A stretch of DNA of 64,000 bases from Chrysoperla carnea (Eukaryota > Arthropoda > Insecta > Neuroptera > Chrysopidae): positions 75,327,597-75,391,596 of the forward strand of contig NC_058341.1 of assembly GCF_905475395.1 (NCBI RefSeq). The letters are read 5' to 3'. The notes below the pieces were generated by a model that had not been told where the DNA came from, ran no database searches, and saw nothing but the letters and a program-made list of their open reading frames with translations. This document shows positions 34,002 through 44,965 of this stretch, piece by piece; position 1 is the stretch's first letter; the number at the start of each line of letters is the position of its first letter. A program made the translations under genes and the position numbers.

Positions 34002-34298
34002 GGTATAAGTTTAGTCCCAAGTTTGTAATGCTTAAAAATATTGATGTTATAAAATTATATATGTATTCATAAAATCACCAAAAGACTCCATTTCCGGTTG
34101 TCTGTGTGTGCTTCTGTTCGTCTGTCTGTCCGGAAATTAGGTCAGGAACATATAGTACGAATGCACGAATTGCATTTGTGTGTAAGAGGAGTGGATATCT
34201 TTCTTTACTTACATAAAAAAATAAACGATTGGGTAATCAACACTGTCTATACATGGTATTTCAATAATTAACTCAGTCAATTGTTTGTTTTCAAATTT
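34002..34298 (-). mobile_element. Family P repeat, copy c (internally deleted)
   Basis: Carries the CCAAGTTTGTAATGCTTAAA end and the CAATTGTTTGTTTTCA end, but lacks the middle third between the CCGGTTGTCTG stretch and the start blocks. Confidence 0.65.
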
Positions 34299-34820
34299 TT
34301 GAATCGATGAAAATTTTTTTATGCTTTTGATAGCTATTGATAGGATATAGATATAAAAAAAAATTTGTAACATAAATATAACATAAAATATATATAAACA
34401 TATATCACACCTAGGATCCCTACATAAAACCTGAAGTAAACAAGTCGTGTTTTAACAATAAATAGTTTTTGTGTGTTTTATTTTAGTAATTTTCTTTAAA
34501 AAATCGTAAATGTTATATGTAGTGGTTGTGTAAATTTTTTCGCGTTGCTCCTAGTGCATTCAAGTGCACGATTTTCCTAATTGATTGATTCAAAAGTTCT
34601 ATTTAATCTTTTTAGCTTTGAATTATTTTGTTCATAAATTATTGGGTAACAAACGTCAAAAATTTTAAAACAGAAAATAAAATTTATTGATGCAATTCAG
34701 ATTGTGTATGCTAAACATATTTTGTGTTAACGTGAATTATATAGTGTCTTTGATTATCTTCAGTTGAGCATACCCCACTAGTGTTTTATCTCTATTTCAT
34801 TATTCTGATTTATATTTTTA

Positions 34821-34951
34821 ACCGACTTCGAAAAATAAAGGAGGAGGTTATCAATTAGACTGATTTTTTTTTTATGTGTGTTACCTCAGAATTTTCGACT
34901 GGGTTAACCAATTTTGATGCTTCTTTTTTTAGTGACAAATTAGTTACTGCT
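34821..34951 (+). repeat. Family I outer-arm sequence, interrupted
   Basis: ACCGACTTCGAAAAATAAAG, GAGGAGGTTATCAATTAG and TTCGACTGGGTTAACCAATT match the 15.18-kb arm. The match stops at about 34951, where TAGGGGTGGATTTACACTAG begins, a start typical of a hAT terminal repeat. Confidence 0.65.
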
Positions 34952-35790
34952 AGGGGTGGATTTACACTAGGGCAGCAGGGGCTGGAACCCAGGGTGGCAA
35001 ATTTTCTAGAAAGGCAAAATTTGGAAAGTGTAAAAAAATTTTTTTATTGTCATCAAAATTTCTAAATAGAAATTTTAATTTTTTTAAATTAATCATTTAA
35101 TTACTTAATCATTTAATAGATAATTCAAGAAATTCGACTCATACAATATTTGTCAAATCGAAATCGACTGTAAATCATAATTTTGGTACCTTAAGTGAAA
35201 ACTTGTCTTCAAAAAAATTTAATTGATTCATTTCTTTGAAGATTTGAAATGGTTATATTTGATTTTTAAATTGCATTAATTATAAAATTTAAATTTGGTT
35301 ATTTTTGCCATGCTTATTGCACTGAATAAACGATGGAAAAAAATTCACCTTCCGATATTCCGAAACTTTTGTGAGCAAACGACCTTTACACTGAGTTTCC
35401 AAACGTAGAAATCGCATATAGAATAATTGTTACTTTAGCTGCTACAAACTGTGGCGCAGAACGCTCGTTTTCTTGTTTAGAAAGGGTTAAAAACTACTTA
35501 CGTTCTACAATGAGTGCAAAGAGACTCAATAGCTTAGCTATTCTATGCATCGAATCGGACTTACTTCAATGTTTAGATTGTGAAGATCTAATCGACCAAT
35601 TCGCAATTCAAAAAGTCAAGCGTGTTTGCCTGTGGAAAAATTATCATATCATAGTATATAATATATAACAAATTATTTGCAATACAATATTACATATTTT
35701 ATTTTTTTTTAAATAAGATATCAAAACTACATAACTTTTAGTGATATTGTCTCTGGTTAGTGTATTTAAGATTCAATAAAAATCGCAAAA
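34952..35790 (+). mobile_element. hAT element remnant
   Basis: Begins TAGGGGTGGATTTACACTAG, resembling hAT ends (YAGGG), and contains the hAT C-terminal domain relic at 35375-35668. A matching right terminal repeat was not found, so the right boundary is approximate. It appears to have landed inside family I arm sequence, which resumes at about 35793 (ACCGACTTCAAAAGATAAAC). Confidence 0.5.
35375..35668 (+). pseudogene. hAT transposase C-terminal (dimerisation) domain relic
   Basis: A 97-codon run after a stop at 35372 reads ANDLYTEFPNVEIAYRI, then AATNCGAERSFSCLERVKNY, LRSTMSAKRLNSLAILCIES and LLQCLDCEDLIDQFA. NCxAERSFSxLxxxKNYLRSTM with RLNxLAxLxIE is the signature of the hATC domain of hAT transposases. 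No upstream zinc-finger or catalytic domain (BED, RNase H-fold Asp) was found between 34952 and 35371. No starting ATG is present, so it is a fragment. Confidence 0.85.
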
Positions 35791-35792
35791 TT

Positions 35793-36045
35793 ACCGACTT
35801 CAAAAGATAAACTTTTCCAAAACAAAATAATATGCACTAAAAAGTAAAAAAATAACGATAATATAATGTAGTTAAAATTATTGTTATTTTTGGAGTTTGT
35901 ATCAGCCAAGCTAATGTAGCAAACTGTTCTGTCAGAGTTGTTTCCTTGGCTGACACCGACTCCAAAAATAACTATAATTTTAATTACAATATATTATTGT
36001 ATTTTTTTACTTTTTAATGCATATTATATATCTGTTTGCATAACA
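35793..36045. mobile_element. Family I palindromic element, copy 3
   Basis: Arms AACAAAATAATATGCACTAA ... CAGCCAAG and CTTGGCTGACACCGACTCC onward pair around a 34-base loop (35911-35944) identical to copy 2. The right arm decays after 36025, and LINE relic sequence begins at about 36060. Confidence 0.82.
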
Positions 36046-36059
36046 TTTTTGTCCTTACC

Positions 36060-37720
36060 TCTAAAGTCCAATTACAGCTTCGGCTTCATAGAAGACGACA
36101 AGCTTTTTTCTTTTGGTATCAGCGGGAAAATAATGAGAATGTTAAAGAATTTATATGATAATGCTTATGTCAAAATTAAGGCCGAACTAAGTAAAGAGTT
36201 CCCTGTGAATGAAGAAGTTTTACAGGGTTAATCGTAAAGCCCCTGGCATTTACTCAGCATTTATTAATGACATCGAAACTTATTTTTCGCAAGAAAGGTG
36301 CTCGTAGACTTAAGATTGGTTTCCGTGATATTTTCATGTTTCTATACGTTGATGACCTTGTAATTCTGGGCGATAGATACTCCTATTTGACTAAAAAATT
36401 GTATTACTTTCCCTTTATGCTAAAAAGAATACTTTAATTGTCAATAACTTCAAAAATTATGATATTCGGAAATGGTTGTAAAATTCCTCAAAGTTCACAA
36501 AGTCACAAATTTGAAAAGCTGTGGTTTGAAGTTGTGAACACATTTCATTTCTTAGGAGTACCGCTCCCGATCTTCTCCTTGTTTCATCAGGCGCTTGAAA
36601 CTTTGGTACCAAAAGTTCTGTTGATAAATGATATAAAAGCTGATATATGTTCTGTTACACGTTAACTACATCGGCTACGTTAACTTGATCTAAGTCCATT
36701 TCTTGGGAAGCTATAATATATAAATTATCATTCATGCGTATTTAATACCTTACTATACTGTTCCCCAGTGTAGAGTCTACGTTATTTACCTGAAATTAAA
36801 AGCTTTTAAGTAGGGTTTTTTAAACAACTTCTTCAGCTCTCGAGAAATGTACCCAATTATGTAGTTTGTCTTGAAACGGGTTCTTAACCGTTGGCTCTTA
36901 GAGAAATAAAGGTAGCACTTTCATGGTTGCGTTAAATTACGCTCATGGGTAATGAAAGGTACCCGAAACTCTGTCATAGGCGGCCTCTTAACCTGGCTAA
37001 TACTTCCGACTTTAGTCAACCAAAGTTGAATTGGGTATTACGTATTCGAAAGCCTGCATAACAACAATCCTTAACAATTTTCAAACTTTCTATGAACTAG
37101 AAGACAGTGAAATAATTGCTTTGTCATGTCACAACTTGATGTACAAAAACCTGATAGTCTGAAGTGGTGGATTCGAGAAATATTTGGCTTTCCACTGTCC
37201 CCTGTCATTCATTCGAGTTTTCGTACAATTTTGTAACTGTAACAACCACATTTTACGTATCGTGATCAGCAAAATAAGTTATGTATCTGATTTGGCTGCC
37301 GTTTGCACTCTTTGTAGAAGTAACGAAGTCGAAAGCCTTACTCATTTGTTAGTTATTTGCCCTGTATGAGCTTTCAATTCAATTCCAATACCTTAGACTT
37401 GTATGACTTGCTATACGGAATATTTCCCATACTAAAAAGTTTTTTCATTACCTTCGAACAATTCTGATGATTAGGTCGTTCCTTCTAAATGAATAACTGG
37501 TTAATACTGTAAGTGTAGGTACTTCAATTTGGTCTCTACGATTTTAAATCTTATGATTCGTTTAGGCACATATGAATGTTATAACTGAGCTATATTTATA
37601 TTCTAACTATTTCGAATAATTTTTGTTTTCGTTGATTAATGAAGGAATTCATTGTAAAAATTCACTAATGAAGGAACTATTTGCGATGTAAAGTCTTGGA
37701 TCAAAAAAAAATAAAAATTA
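36060..37720 (+). pseudogene. Decayed LINE reverse transcriptase with 3' end
   Basis: The readable order is: FGISGKIMRMLKNLYDNAYV and FPVNEEVLQG (36098-36230), INDIETYF in another frame, RT box LYVDDLVILGD at 36342-36374 (YVDD at 36345-36356), MIFGNGCK and VNTFHFLGVPL (36459-36570), and the C-terminal Cys box CTLCRSNEVESLTHLLVICP (37305-37366). At least four frameshifts or stops are needed to read through. An A-rich tail at about 37702-37715 probably marks the 3' end. The start is truncated just right of family I copy 3. It is the same type as the relic at 6.6-7.0 kb and not LINE-A or LINE-B. Confidence 0.75.
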
Positions 37721-37770
37721 TTTATTTATTTTATTATATTAAACACCTATAGAGCAAAAGTACGGAATTC

Positions 37771-38510
37771 GTGAAATACCGTGTAAAGACAATGTTGTTT
37801 ACGCAATGGTTTGTTTTTTTACGTCATGTAAGTTAAAAAAACGATAGCCATACATGCATATCCCACACATATAACTGATATTCCCATATAAAACGTATTA
37901 TATAATTTGTGCTTTTACGGATAAACAGGTTTCTAACGGTTTCAATTGCCCTATGTGCTCATTTACGAACTACTCACTTTTTAAGTCCTAAGCACATTAT
38001 AAAATATTTAATATATTTAATATATTTCAGCTCGATATCTGTTTTAGTTTTGAGATCGTGTTGACAGAACGACAAACAGGCAGACAGACGGACAGCCGGA
38101 AATGATCTAGTTAGGTGATTTTATATACACTTAGACCAAAAGGTTCGTAACATCTATATTTAAGCGTTTCAAACTTTGGACTAAACAAAGTATACCTTTA
38201 TACAATCCGTTTTTGTACCATCTAGGGATACCAATATCACTAGTATGATAGAATACATGCGTTAAACAATGCATCTAAGTGAAAGGTATTATATACATGT
38301 GTTGAACATGTAGTTGTAGGATGCATCCACACAAGAGAAGATCTGTCGTATCGTATCTGTAGTCTTACAACTACATGCTCAACACATATAATACCTCTCA
38401 CTTAGATACATTGCTTAACGGATGTATTCTTTCATACTAGTGATATTAGTATCCCTAGATGGTACAAAAACGTCCTGTATATATTTCATATATATATAGA
38501 GTAAGAATGT
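37771..38510 (+). mobile_element. Family P repeat, copy d, split by a MITE
   Basis: Family P blocks run from GTGAAATACCGTGTAAAGAC to AAGTATACCTTTA at 38200 and resume at 38478 with TATATATTTCATATATATA. The 275-bp gap is the palindromic MITE at 38203-38477. Confidence 0.75.
38203..38477. mobile_element. 275-bp TA-flanked palindromic MITE
   Basis: Left end CAATCCGTTTTTGTACCATC and right end GATGGTACAAAAACGTCCTG are inverse with three mismatches at the tip. Arms of ~118 bp continue through GGGATACCAATATCACTAGT and ATGTAGTTGTA. The loop is about 38321-38368. TA dinucleotides flank both ends (38201-38202, 38478-38479), as for Tc1/mariner insertion. Confidence 0.88.
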
Positions 38511-39389
38511 CATCATTGTAAAATTGTAATAAAAAGAAATAATCTTCTTCTTAATAAATTGTTTCATTTTTTATGGGAATTGAATGAGTTATCAATCTTA
38601 TTCATTCAAGACACAAACTTTTATTATATTAAATATAATACACTGTACTTATAAAGCAATTCATCTTTTTATTTACTATTTATATAAATTCTTATTTAGA
38701 AAATAAGAAAAAGTTATTTATTTCTATTTAGAAGTCAGCGATGAAGTGGTCAGTAACATAATATTAAACCACACAATTCAAAAGTTAATAACATAAGTGC
38801 TAGGCTAGTGAACCCTTGTGGGAAAAAAAATGATTACGGTTTTTTTACGGTCCTCTCTTTTACGGCCACTATGCAAAGTATGTTCTTATAGTACAGTATT
38901 AGCCTAATAAAATTGAAAAAAATATCATGGTAATACAGATAAAATTAATGCAACTTTGAAATTTTACTTTTTTATTGTTTATAAGAGAGTATTTGGGAGT
39001 TCTAATCACTTTTTTACAAATTATATAAAAAACTATGCATCAAATAAAAAAAAAGTTCAACTAAAATTCTAGCTGAAGTATTTGTATACATTTTTAGGCT
39101 AATAGAATTACGGATTGTACGTGTTGTTGTTGGTCACAGGTCAAAAGTGGTTTTAATTTCTGAAGTGGCTCCGAAAAGTTCTTCGTTAAGAAGAATTTTA
39201 AATAAATAAATCGCTCTAGCAAGGTTTGGAACAAAGGTATGGCCTATTTCTGTTTTTAATCCGCGATTGTCATCTCGAATTTGTTGCTATGAAAAAATAA
39301 AAAAAATGAATGGCCTTAAAAACATTTTGCAACATTTGATACTCCGTTACCTATTGATGGAATAAAAGTAACTAGAAAAGAAGCACAAA

Positions 39390-39663
39390 ACCTTTCCTTT
39401 TGTCATGTAGCAAAAAAAATGTCGGCAAAAGGTCGCATCTAGAGAATTTTAAGAACAAAGGAGGATCGTTGAAAATTCACAGTAATTGTTACAAACATTA
39501 CAGCGACTCAAAGTGTATCAAAAGAGCAAACAAATCCCAACATACGTCAGAACTTTCATCGTCAAGCAGCACAGGTAATACACAGTTTGATTTTAAAAAT
39601 CTCTACTTCGTTTGCGGACATGAAACTTCCAGAAATTTGAAATTTTTCGTAATAAGAAGTTGA
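39390..39663 (+). pseudogene. Unrecognised Cys/His-rich protein fragment, probably transposon-derived
   Basis: An 87-codon frame without an ATG (it opens at TTG 39400). It reads SCSKKNVGKRSHLENFKNKG, then KIHSNCYKHYSDSKCIKR, a Ser-rich stretch, and FDFKNLYFVCGHETS. The spacing C-x-H-x3-C-Y-x2-Y-x4-C followed by a later CGHE looks like a zinc-binding N-terminus. I do not recognise the family. Followed by stops and a 280-bp repeat (39950-40225). Confidence 0.4.
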
Positions 39664-39949
39664 AGGTCATAATCGTTGTTTAAAAAATAAAACAAAATGG
39701 GCTCTACATCGGTCCCAAACCGTGTTAGAGAGGTCTATTTATTTAAAATTATTCTTGCCGAAGCACTTTTCGAAGCAAATTTTAAAACCGCATCGTTAAC
39801 TCGTTAAGTTGAAAATTCGTTGAGAAAATTAATTTTGCAAATAAGGAATTTTCGAACCTGTAATTATTCTTAATATTAAATATGGGTATAAGGAACAAAA
39901 TTGCTAAATAAAATTTCTATTTTGCCCTATTGTTCTCGTCCAGCAGATT

Positions 39950-40225
39950 GCGATTGGATAAAAACTCAGACCTTGCGGTCTGCTCAAAGTCAACCACTTT
40001 TTTTCAGACATCTAGTGCAAAATGAAATTGTGAAAAAACTATTGGACCGAATGAAACGTTCCAAAGTTAATTTTGTTCTTCGAGGTATCAGCCACAAGAT
40101 AAAGGTGTCAATTTAATTTATAGCAATTATTAGCAAACAAATAAATTCAATTAAAAAATAGAGTTTTTGTTGACATTTTTTTGCATTTTTTCGCAAAAAT
40201 TTGCAACAAAAAATTTGTTTTTTCT
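39950..40225 (+). repeat. 280-bp dispersed repeat, copy 1
   Basis: Shares ACATCTAGTGCAAAATGAAA, AACGTTCCAAAGTTAATTTT, GGTATCAGCCACAAGAT and CGCAAAAATTTGCAACAAAA with 43395-43655 in the same order and orientation. Confidence 0.75.
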
Positions 40226-40361
40226 TTTGAAGTTCTAGAAAAACATCTAAGGAAAAAAAAGTTCCGTAGAACCAGTATCTTAAAGAAATATTCGCAAGAA
40301 TGTTCTAGATTTTTTTTTTTGTTTTTTTAGAATGTTTCACAGAACCACTAGCTAAAGTTAA

Positions 40362-40890
40362 CTTGAAAAATAACAATTGACTGAGTTAACTGTTGAAATA
40401 CTATGCATTGACAGTATTGATTACTCTATCACATTACACATACTTAACTGATATTCCCATATAATACACACTATAAAATTTACTCCTAATTTACGCCCTC
40501 ACGGGTAAATAGTGGTGTTTACGAAAAAATGTATCATACAAAAGTTGTTTTGTTTTTCATAAGGAACATTTTTTACGTTTAGACTTTTGTTCTATCTATA
40601 ACGGTTTACAAGATTTGTTCTATATCTAACGGTTTACAGGACCCAATTGACCTATATTACTCATTTACGAACTCGACCTCACTTTTTACATCGTGAGTAC
40701 ACTATAAAAATTTCATCTTGATATCTCTTTTCGTTTTTGAGCTATCGTGTTGGCAGACAGACGGACAGACAACCGGAAATGGACTTAGTTATTAGTTATT
40801 CTATGAACACCTATACCAAAATTTTCATAGCATCAATATTTTTAAGCGTTACAAATTTGGAACTAAACTTAGTATACCTTGCATAAACAC
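40362..40890 (+). mobile_element. Family P repeat, copy e
   Basis: Full order of family blocks, with an internal duplication of TTTTGTTCTATCTATAACGG / TTTGTTCTATATCTAACGG at about 40596-40638. Confidence 0.75.
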
Positions 40891-40929
40891 ACTTTTTGTT
40901 TGGTTTTGGAGAAAATGCACACTAACATT

Positions 40930-41190
40930 TGTTCCTAAGTTGCGCCCTCACAGGTAAACAGTGATGTTTACGAAAAAATGATTCAAATAAAAATTGTTAT
41001 CCTTTTTATAAGGAATAACTTTTACGACGTTTATTCGATGCGTAGTTTTTTTGTTATTTGTAAAAAACTGATTAAAACCCTCAAATACCCCAAAAAAATG
41101 GGGTTAGGTACGCCCCTGAGAGGTCGACTTTTTTTGCTTACACCATAATAAACAACTGTCGAAAATTTCAACGCTGCATTAATGTTTTCC
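40930..41190 (+). repeat. Family P subtype fragment
   Basis: GCGCCCTCACAGGTAAACAG, GTTATTTGTAAAAAACTGAT and ACCCCAAAAAAATGGGGTTA parallel 14825-15130. It lies directly after copy e. Confidence 0.6.
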
Positions 41191-43030
41191 ATTTAGAGAT
41201 TTAGTTTTATTGTACTATATATGCAACGCAAAATATATGAGCAAGAACATAGGCTCAAGAAAATTTTTTTTGTAGACAGATGTTTGATTTTATCTTGCCA
41301 GTATAGGAAGTTATTGTAATGGGTCCCACTTTCGAAATCGAAATTTTCAACATATCTTTACGTATCATGGTCAGGACATGGCATTAACTTTGGAGAACAA
41401 GTGTGTTTGTGTGTCTTACTCGTGTAGATCTGAGGGTCGCACCTACCCACGACTTGTTGTTGTATATTTTGATGTACAAACCCTGGTTTTCGCGTAAAAA
41501 GTTCATAAAATTTAGGCTTTTTCAGGGATGAAAAACGAAAAAATTGCGTTTTTTTAAATTTTACGAATTTCTTCCTCGAAAACTAGAGGGCTTAGAGATT
41601 ATATGATGAAATTAATTATCCAAAGCAATTCGGTCAATATTACTCATGTTTAAAAAAAATAGTTTAAATCATGTCCTACCGAGCTACCCACCGGCAACGT
41701 GCACTTTTATTTCAGGAGCATGTTTTCAACGTGATTCTGATAAAATTTTCATGCGAAAATTAATTATGCTCAATGATGAATTTTGCCGGGGTTAAGTTAC
41801 TGACCGTTTTATAAAACCAATCAAAATGATTCTTTTATAATTTTGGTTTTTTACACATTTTTGTAGTTTCTTAATAAAAATTTAAATGATTCATTTTTCT
41901 AAATTATATTATTTTTACTTAAATAAGAATTTGAATATATATTTTTCTGAATGATCGATCCTTTATTGAAATCTTAACTTTGACATTTTATATAGGTTAG
42001 AGGCTGTTTCCTTAGACATTCAAATAATTTTTCCGTCTACTTAAGACGTCAATCAAACGCTAACAATATTTTTCATTGCCGCTAATTTGCATGAAATGTT
42101 TTTTTTTTTGACTAGTTGTATGCAATTAAAACAAGCAAAAAATATAAAAAATAAATAGTCTAAAACGAACTCAATTGAGGAAGTTGAAAAAAGGAAGCAG
42201 TACTGAAGCTTTTGAATTGTACAAGAGCTTTTACATTACGTAAACCCAGGGAGAAGCCAGAATTATTAGAATGTATACGCTAGAAATTTAAGGTATAAAA
42301 TATGTTCAATTTTCAAAAGTACAATATATATGCTAATTTGTCAGATCAAAGCACAAGGTATCCGTTGTATAACGCCTTGTGCCCTCCATTACTACAGCAC
42401 ATCTGTAGCTTGCATTGAATTTAACAGCCTTATGTGTTTGAATTCCATTGAAGGGAAATTAAATTATTTTTATTTTCTATAAGAATTTTATAAAATAATT
42501 TTGTTTGTTATTTGATTAAACATATTTCATTCTAATAGATAAAAACACATTAATGTTACTTTGTGTCAAACAGTCAAACACAAAGTTCCTTTAATTTATC
42601 AAAATAACAAACAATGATTTGTGATTAGTTTGTCATGTCATGCCAGTGTGATAATATACATTAAATACTTTTATTATGCCATTTGCCAGCATTCCATCCT
42701 TTTTTTGTTTCTACTGTATCAAACAATGAATGTCAATTAGAAAATGAATTTTTAATGAATTTTTTTTATAAAATTGTAATTTTTACGAAACAATTAGAAT
42801 GAAGGAAGACGCATTGAAGGAAGAGGGACGGACATCCTTCAATAGACAAATAATATAAGTTGTCTAAATTCTTCCATCTTTGCCGCTTTTATGCGTTAGA
42901 AACTTAAGAAGGACCACTCTATGTGATAAATGTGATAAGCTAAATGGCTTATTTCAGTCTTTCTACCAATACCATGACTCACATTTCATGTTCCAAGTTA
43001 TATACACCGGAGAAACTTTACAAATCCATG
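41191..43030. other. Non-coding DNA; one AACTTCCCA-family fragment
   Basis: 41285-41465 carries GGAAGTTATTGTAATGGGTC and GAGGGTCGCACCTACCCACG, pieces of the family at 12.35 and 16.56 kb. No CTLD-like exon that could belong to CTL-A was found in this interval. Confidence 0.5.
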
Positions 43031-43295
43031 TAAAAGTAAAAATATTGATGCTATGAACAAAATTTTTGTAAAGGTGTTCATAAAATCCTATTATTAATCC
43101 ATTTTTTCATCTGCCAGTGCATTCGCCAAAACGATAACTCAAAAACGAAAAGTGATAACGAAAGTTTTATAGCGTACTCAGCGCTTAAGGGACTTATAAC
43201 GTATATCGTTCGTAAATGAGCAACATTGGTTAATTGGATTTATCATCATCTTTTAAGCCGTAAGCGATAGAACGAAAATTAAATAAAAACTTAAA
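43031..43295 (-). mobile_element. Family P repeat, copy g (partial)
   Basis: Minus-strand copy from AAAAATATTGATGCTATGAA to GCGATAGAACGAAAATT. The poly-GACG stretch is reduced. Confidence 0.65.
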
Positions 43296-43394
43296 GTTGA
43301 TCCATATCTAAAAAATAAAATTACTTCTGTTGAAACATTTTTTCGTGTATCATTGTTTTCCCGTGATGGCACCAATTTGGGAAAAAACTTTGGT

Positions 43395-43655
43395 GTTCAA
43401 AACTATAAGACGGCCTGCTCGAAGGCAATAACTTTTTTTTCAGATATCTAGTGCAAAATGGAATTGTGCAAAATCTATTAAATCAAATGAAATGTTCCAA
43501 AGCTAATTTTGTTCTTTAAGGTATCAGCTACAAGATGTAGGAATAAATTTTTTTTAAACATTTATTTGCAAACAAATTAATTCATTTGAAAAATCGCATT
43601 TTCTCGACTTTTTGTTTCATTTATTCGCAAAAATTTGCAACAAAAAATTTGTTTG
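43395..43655 (+). repeat. 280-bp dispersed repeat, copy 2
   Basis: Second copy of the 39950-40225 repeat. The 71-codon frame over copy 1 is broken here (TTCTTTAAGG), which supports non-coding status. Confidence 0.75.
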
Positions 43656-43940
43656 TTTTTTTTTTTTCTCACATGCCTTAGCATGTATTGTATCGAAACC
43701 CGCTCTTGAAACAGAATTTGACTGATAAGAATGCGGCCAAAAGAAAAATAGGGCATTGAATTCTTCAGAAAATTTCCGACTTGTAATGTGTATTGGCTTG
43801 CTGTATATCTCGGTTACGAAAATTTAACATTGTACTCCAAATAGATAGACAAGACTAATAGGCAATGTATTGTGTGCGTTTTCATTTCTTAGATAATTTT
43901 CTTTACCCTTCAAATTTTTTATTGTAATTATTTTAAATAG

Positions 43941-44110
43941 GTCAAGATTTTGAAGGATCAGGCTATAATCACTGGCGCGGTGGAGAACCCAATGATCAAG
44001 AAAATGAAAGATGTGGAGCCATAGATCGAAATGGTTTAATGAATAATTACTTTTGTAATAATCCATCAGCCTTTATCTGTGAAATACCTGCGTTCTACTA
44101 CTATTTTTAA
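43941..44110 (+). CDS. CTL-A: final exon of a C-type-lectin-like gene
   Basis: Follows the acceptor ATTATTTTAAATAG and, joined to an upstream G in phase 1, reads GQDFEGSGYNHWRGGEPNDQ, then ERCGAIDRNGLMNNYFCNNP and FICEIPAFYYYF before TAA at 44108. This is the C-terminal third of a CTLD. It has the WRGGEPN loop (EPN is linked to mannose-type sugar binding in this family), three of the four conserved Cys, and MNN in place of the calcium-site WND. It matches CTL-C exon 3 in phase, length and sequence pattern. Its partner exons 1 and 2 were not found in this window, so they lie far upstream or are lost. Confidence 0.8.
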
Positions 44111-44355
44111 CTGCGATTAGTATGCTTTTCTAAACAGATTACGTTTCGACCTACTTTGATTTGTCGAATTTATTCTACGGAGATTCTTCGTGGCTTATGA
44201 AACATCCTGCCTATTAAAACAATATTTTGGCTTTACGTTTTACTGTTTACTGGAATCAATACTAAGGTTACTAAAGCTTTAAGTAAAATATTGCATTGGA
44301 ATCAATCAAAATCATTAATAATAATATATTGAATAAAAATTTGACAATATTAAAA
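44111..44355 (+). other. CTL-A 3'UTR with poly(A) signal
   Basis: AT-rich sequence after the CTL-A stop, ending just past AATAAA at 44332-44337, where family P copy h begins (44371). Confidence 0.55.
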
Positions 44356-44370
44356 TATTTTTTCTTTTTT

Positions 44371-44965
44371 ATACCATGTATATATGAAATATACATAATA
44401 TATTAAGTTTAGTCCAAAGTTTGTAACGCCTAAAAATATTCATGCTACGAAAAAAATTTTGGTATAGGTGTTCATAGAATCACCTAATTAGTCCATTTCC
44501 GGTTCTCCGTCCGCCCGTCCGTCCGTCCGTCTGTGGACACGATAACTCAAAAACGAAAAGAGATATCAAGGTGAAATTTTTATAGCGTACTCAGGGCCTA
44601 AAAATTAAGGTCAAGTTCGTAAATGAGCAATATGGGTCAATTGGGTCTTGGGTCCGTAGGACCCATCTTGTAAACCGTTAGGGATAGAACAAAAGTTTAA
44701 ATGTAAAAAATGTTCTTTATAAAAAAATAAACAACTTTTGTTTGAAAAATTTTTTTGTAAACATCACTGTTTACCCACGAGGGCGCTTATTAAGTGCAAA
44801 TTATATAGCATGCATTAATATGGGAATATCAGTGTGTGTAGCTATTTAAAGTGGATATCTGTTTTTATTAACGTGACGTCAGACAACAAACGATTGCTTC
44901 ATCAACACTGTCTATACATGGTATGTCAACAATTAACTCAGTCAATTGTTTGTTTTCACTTGTTT
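44371..44965 (-). mobile_element. Family P repeat, copy h (full length)
   Basis: Best-preserved minus-strand copy: starts ATACCATGTATATATGAAAT, includes CCGTCCGTCCGTCCGTCTG at about 44515-44534 and AACATCACTGTTTACCCACG, and ends CAATTGTTTGTTTTCACTTG. Confidence 0.8.

Noticed and set aside
39901..40116. 71-codon frame ending RGISHKIKVSI
   Set aside because: Lies in a 280-bp repeat whose second copy (43395-43655) breaks the frame.
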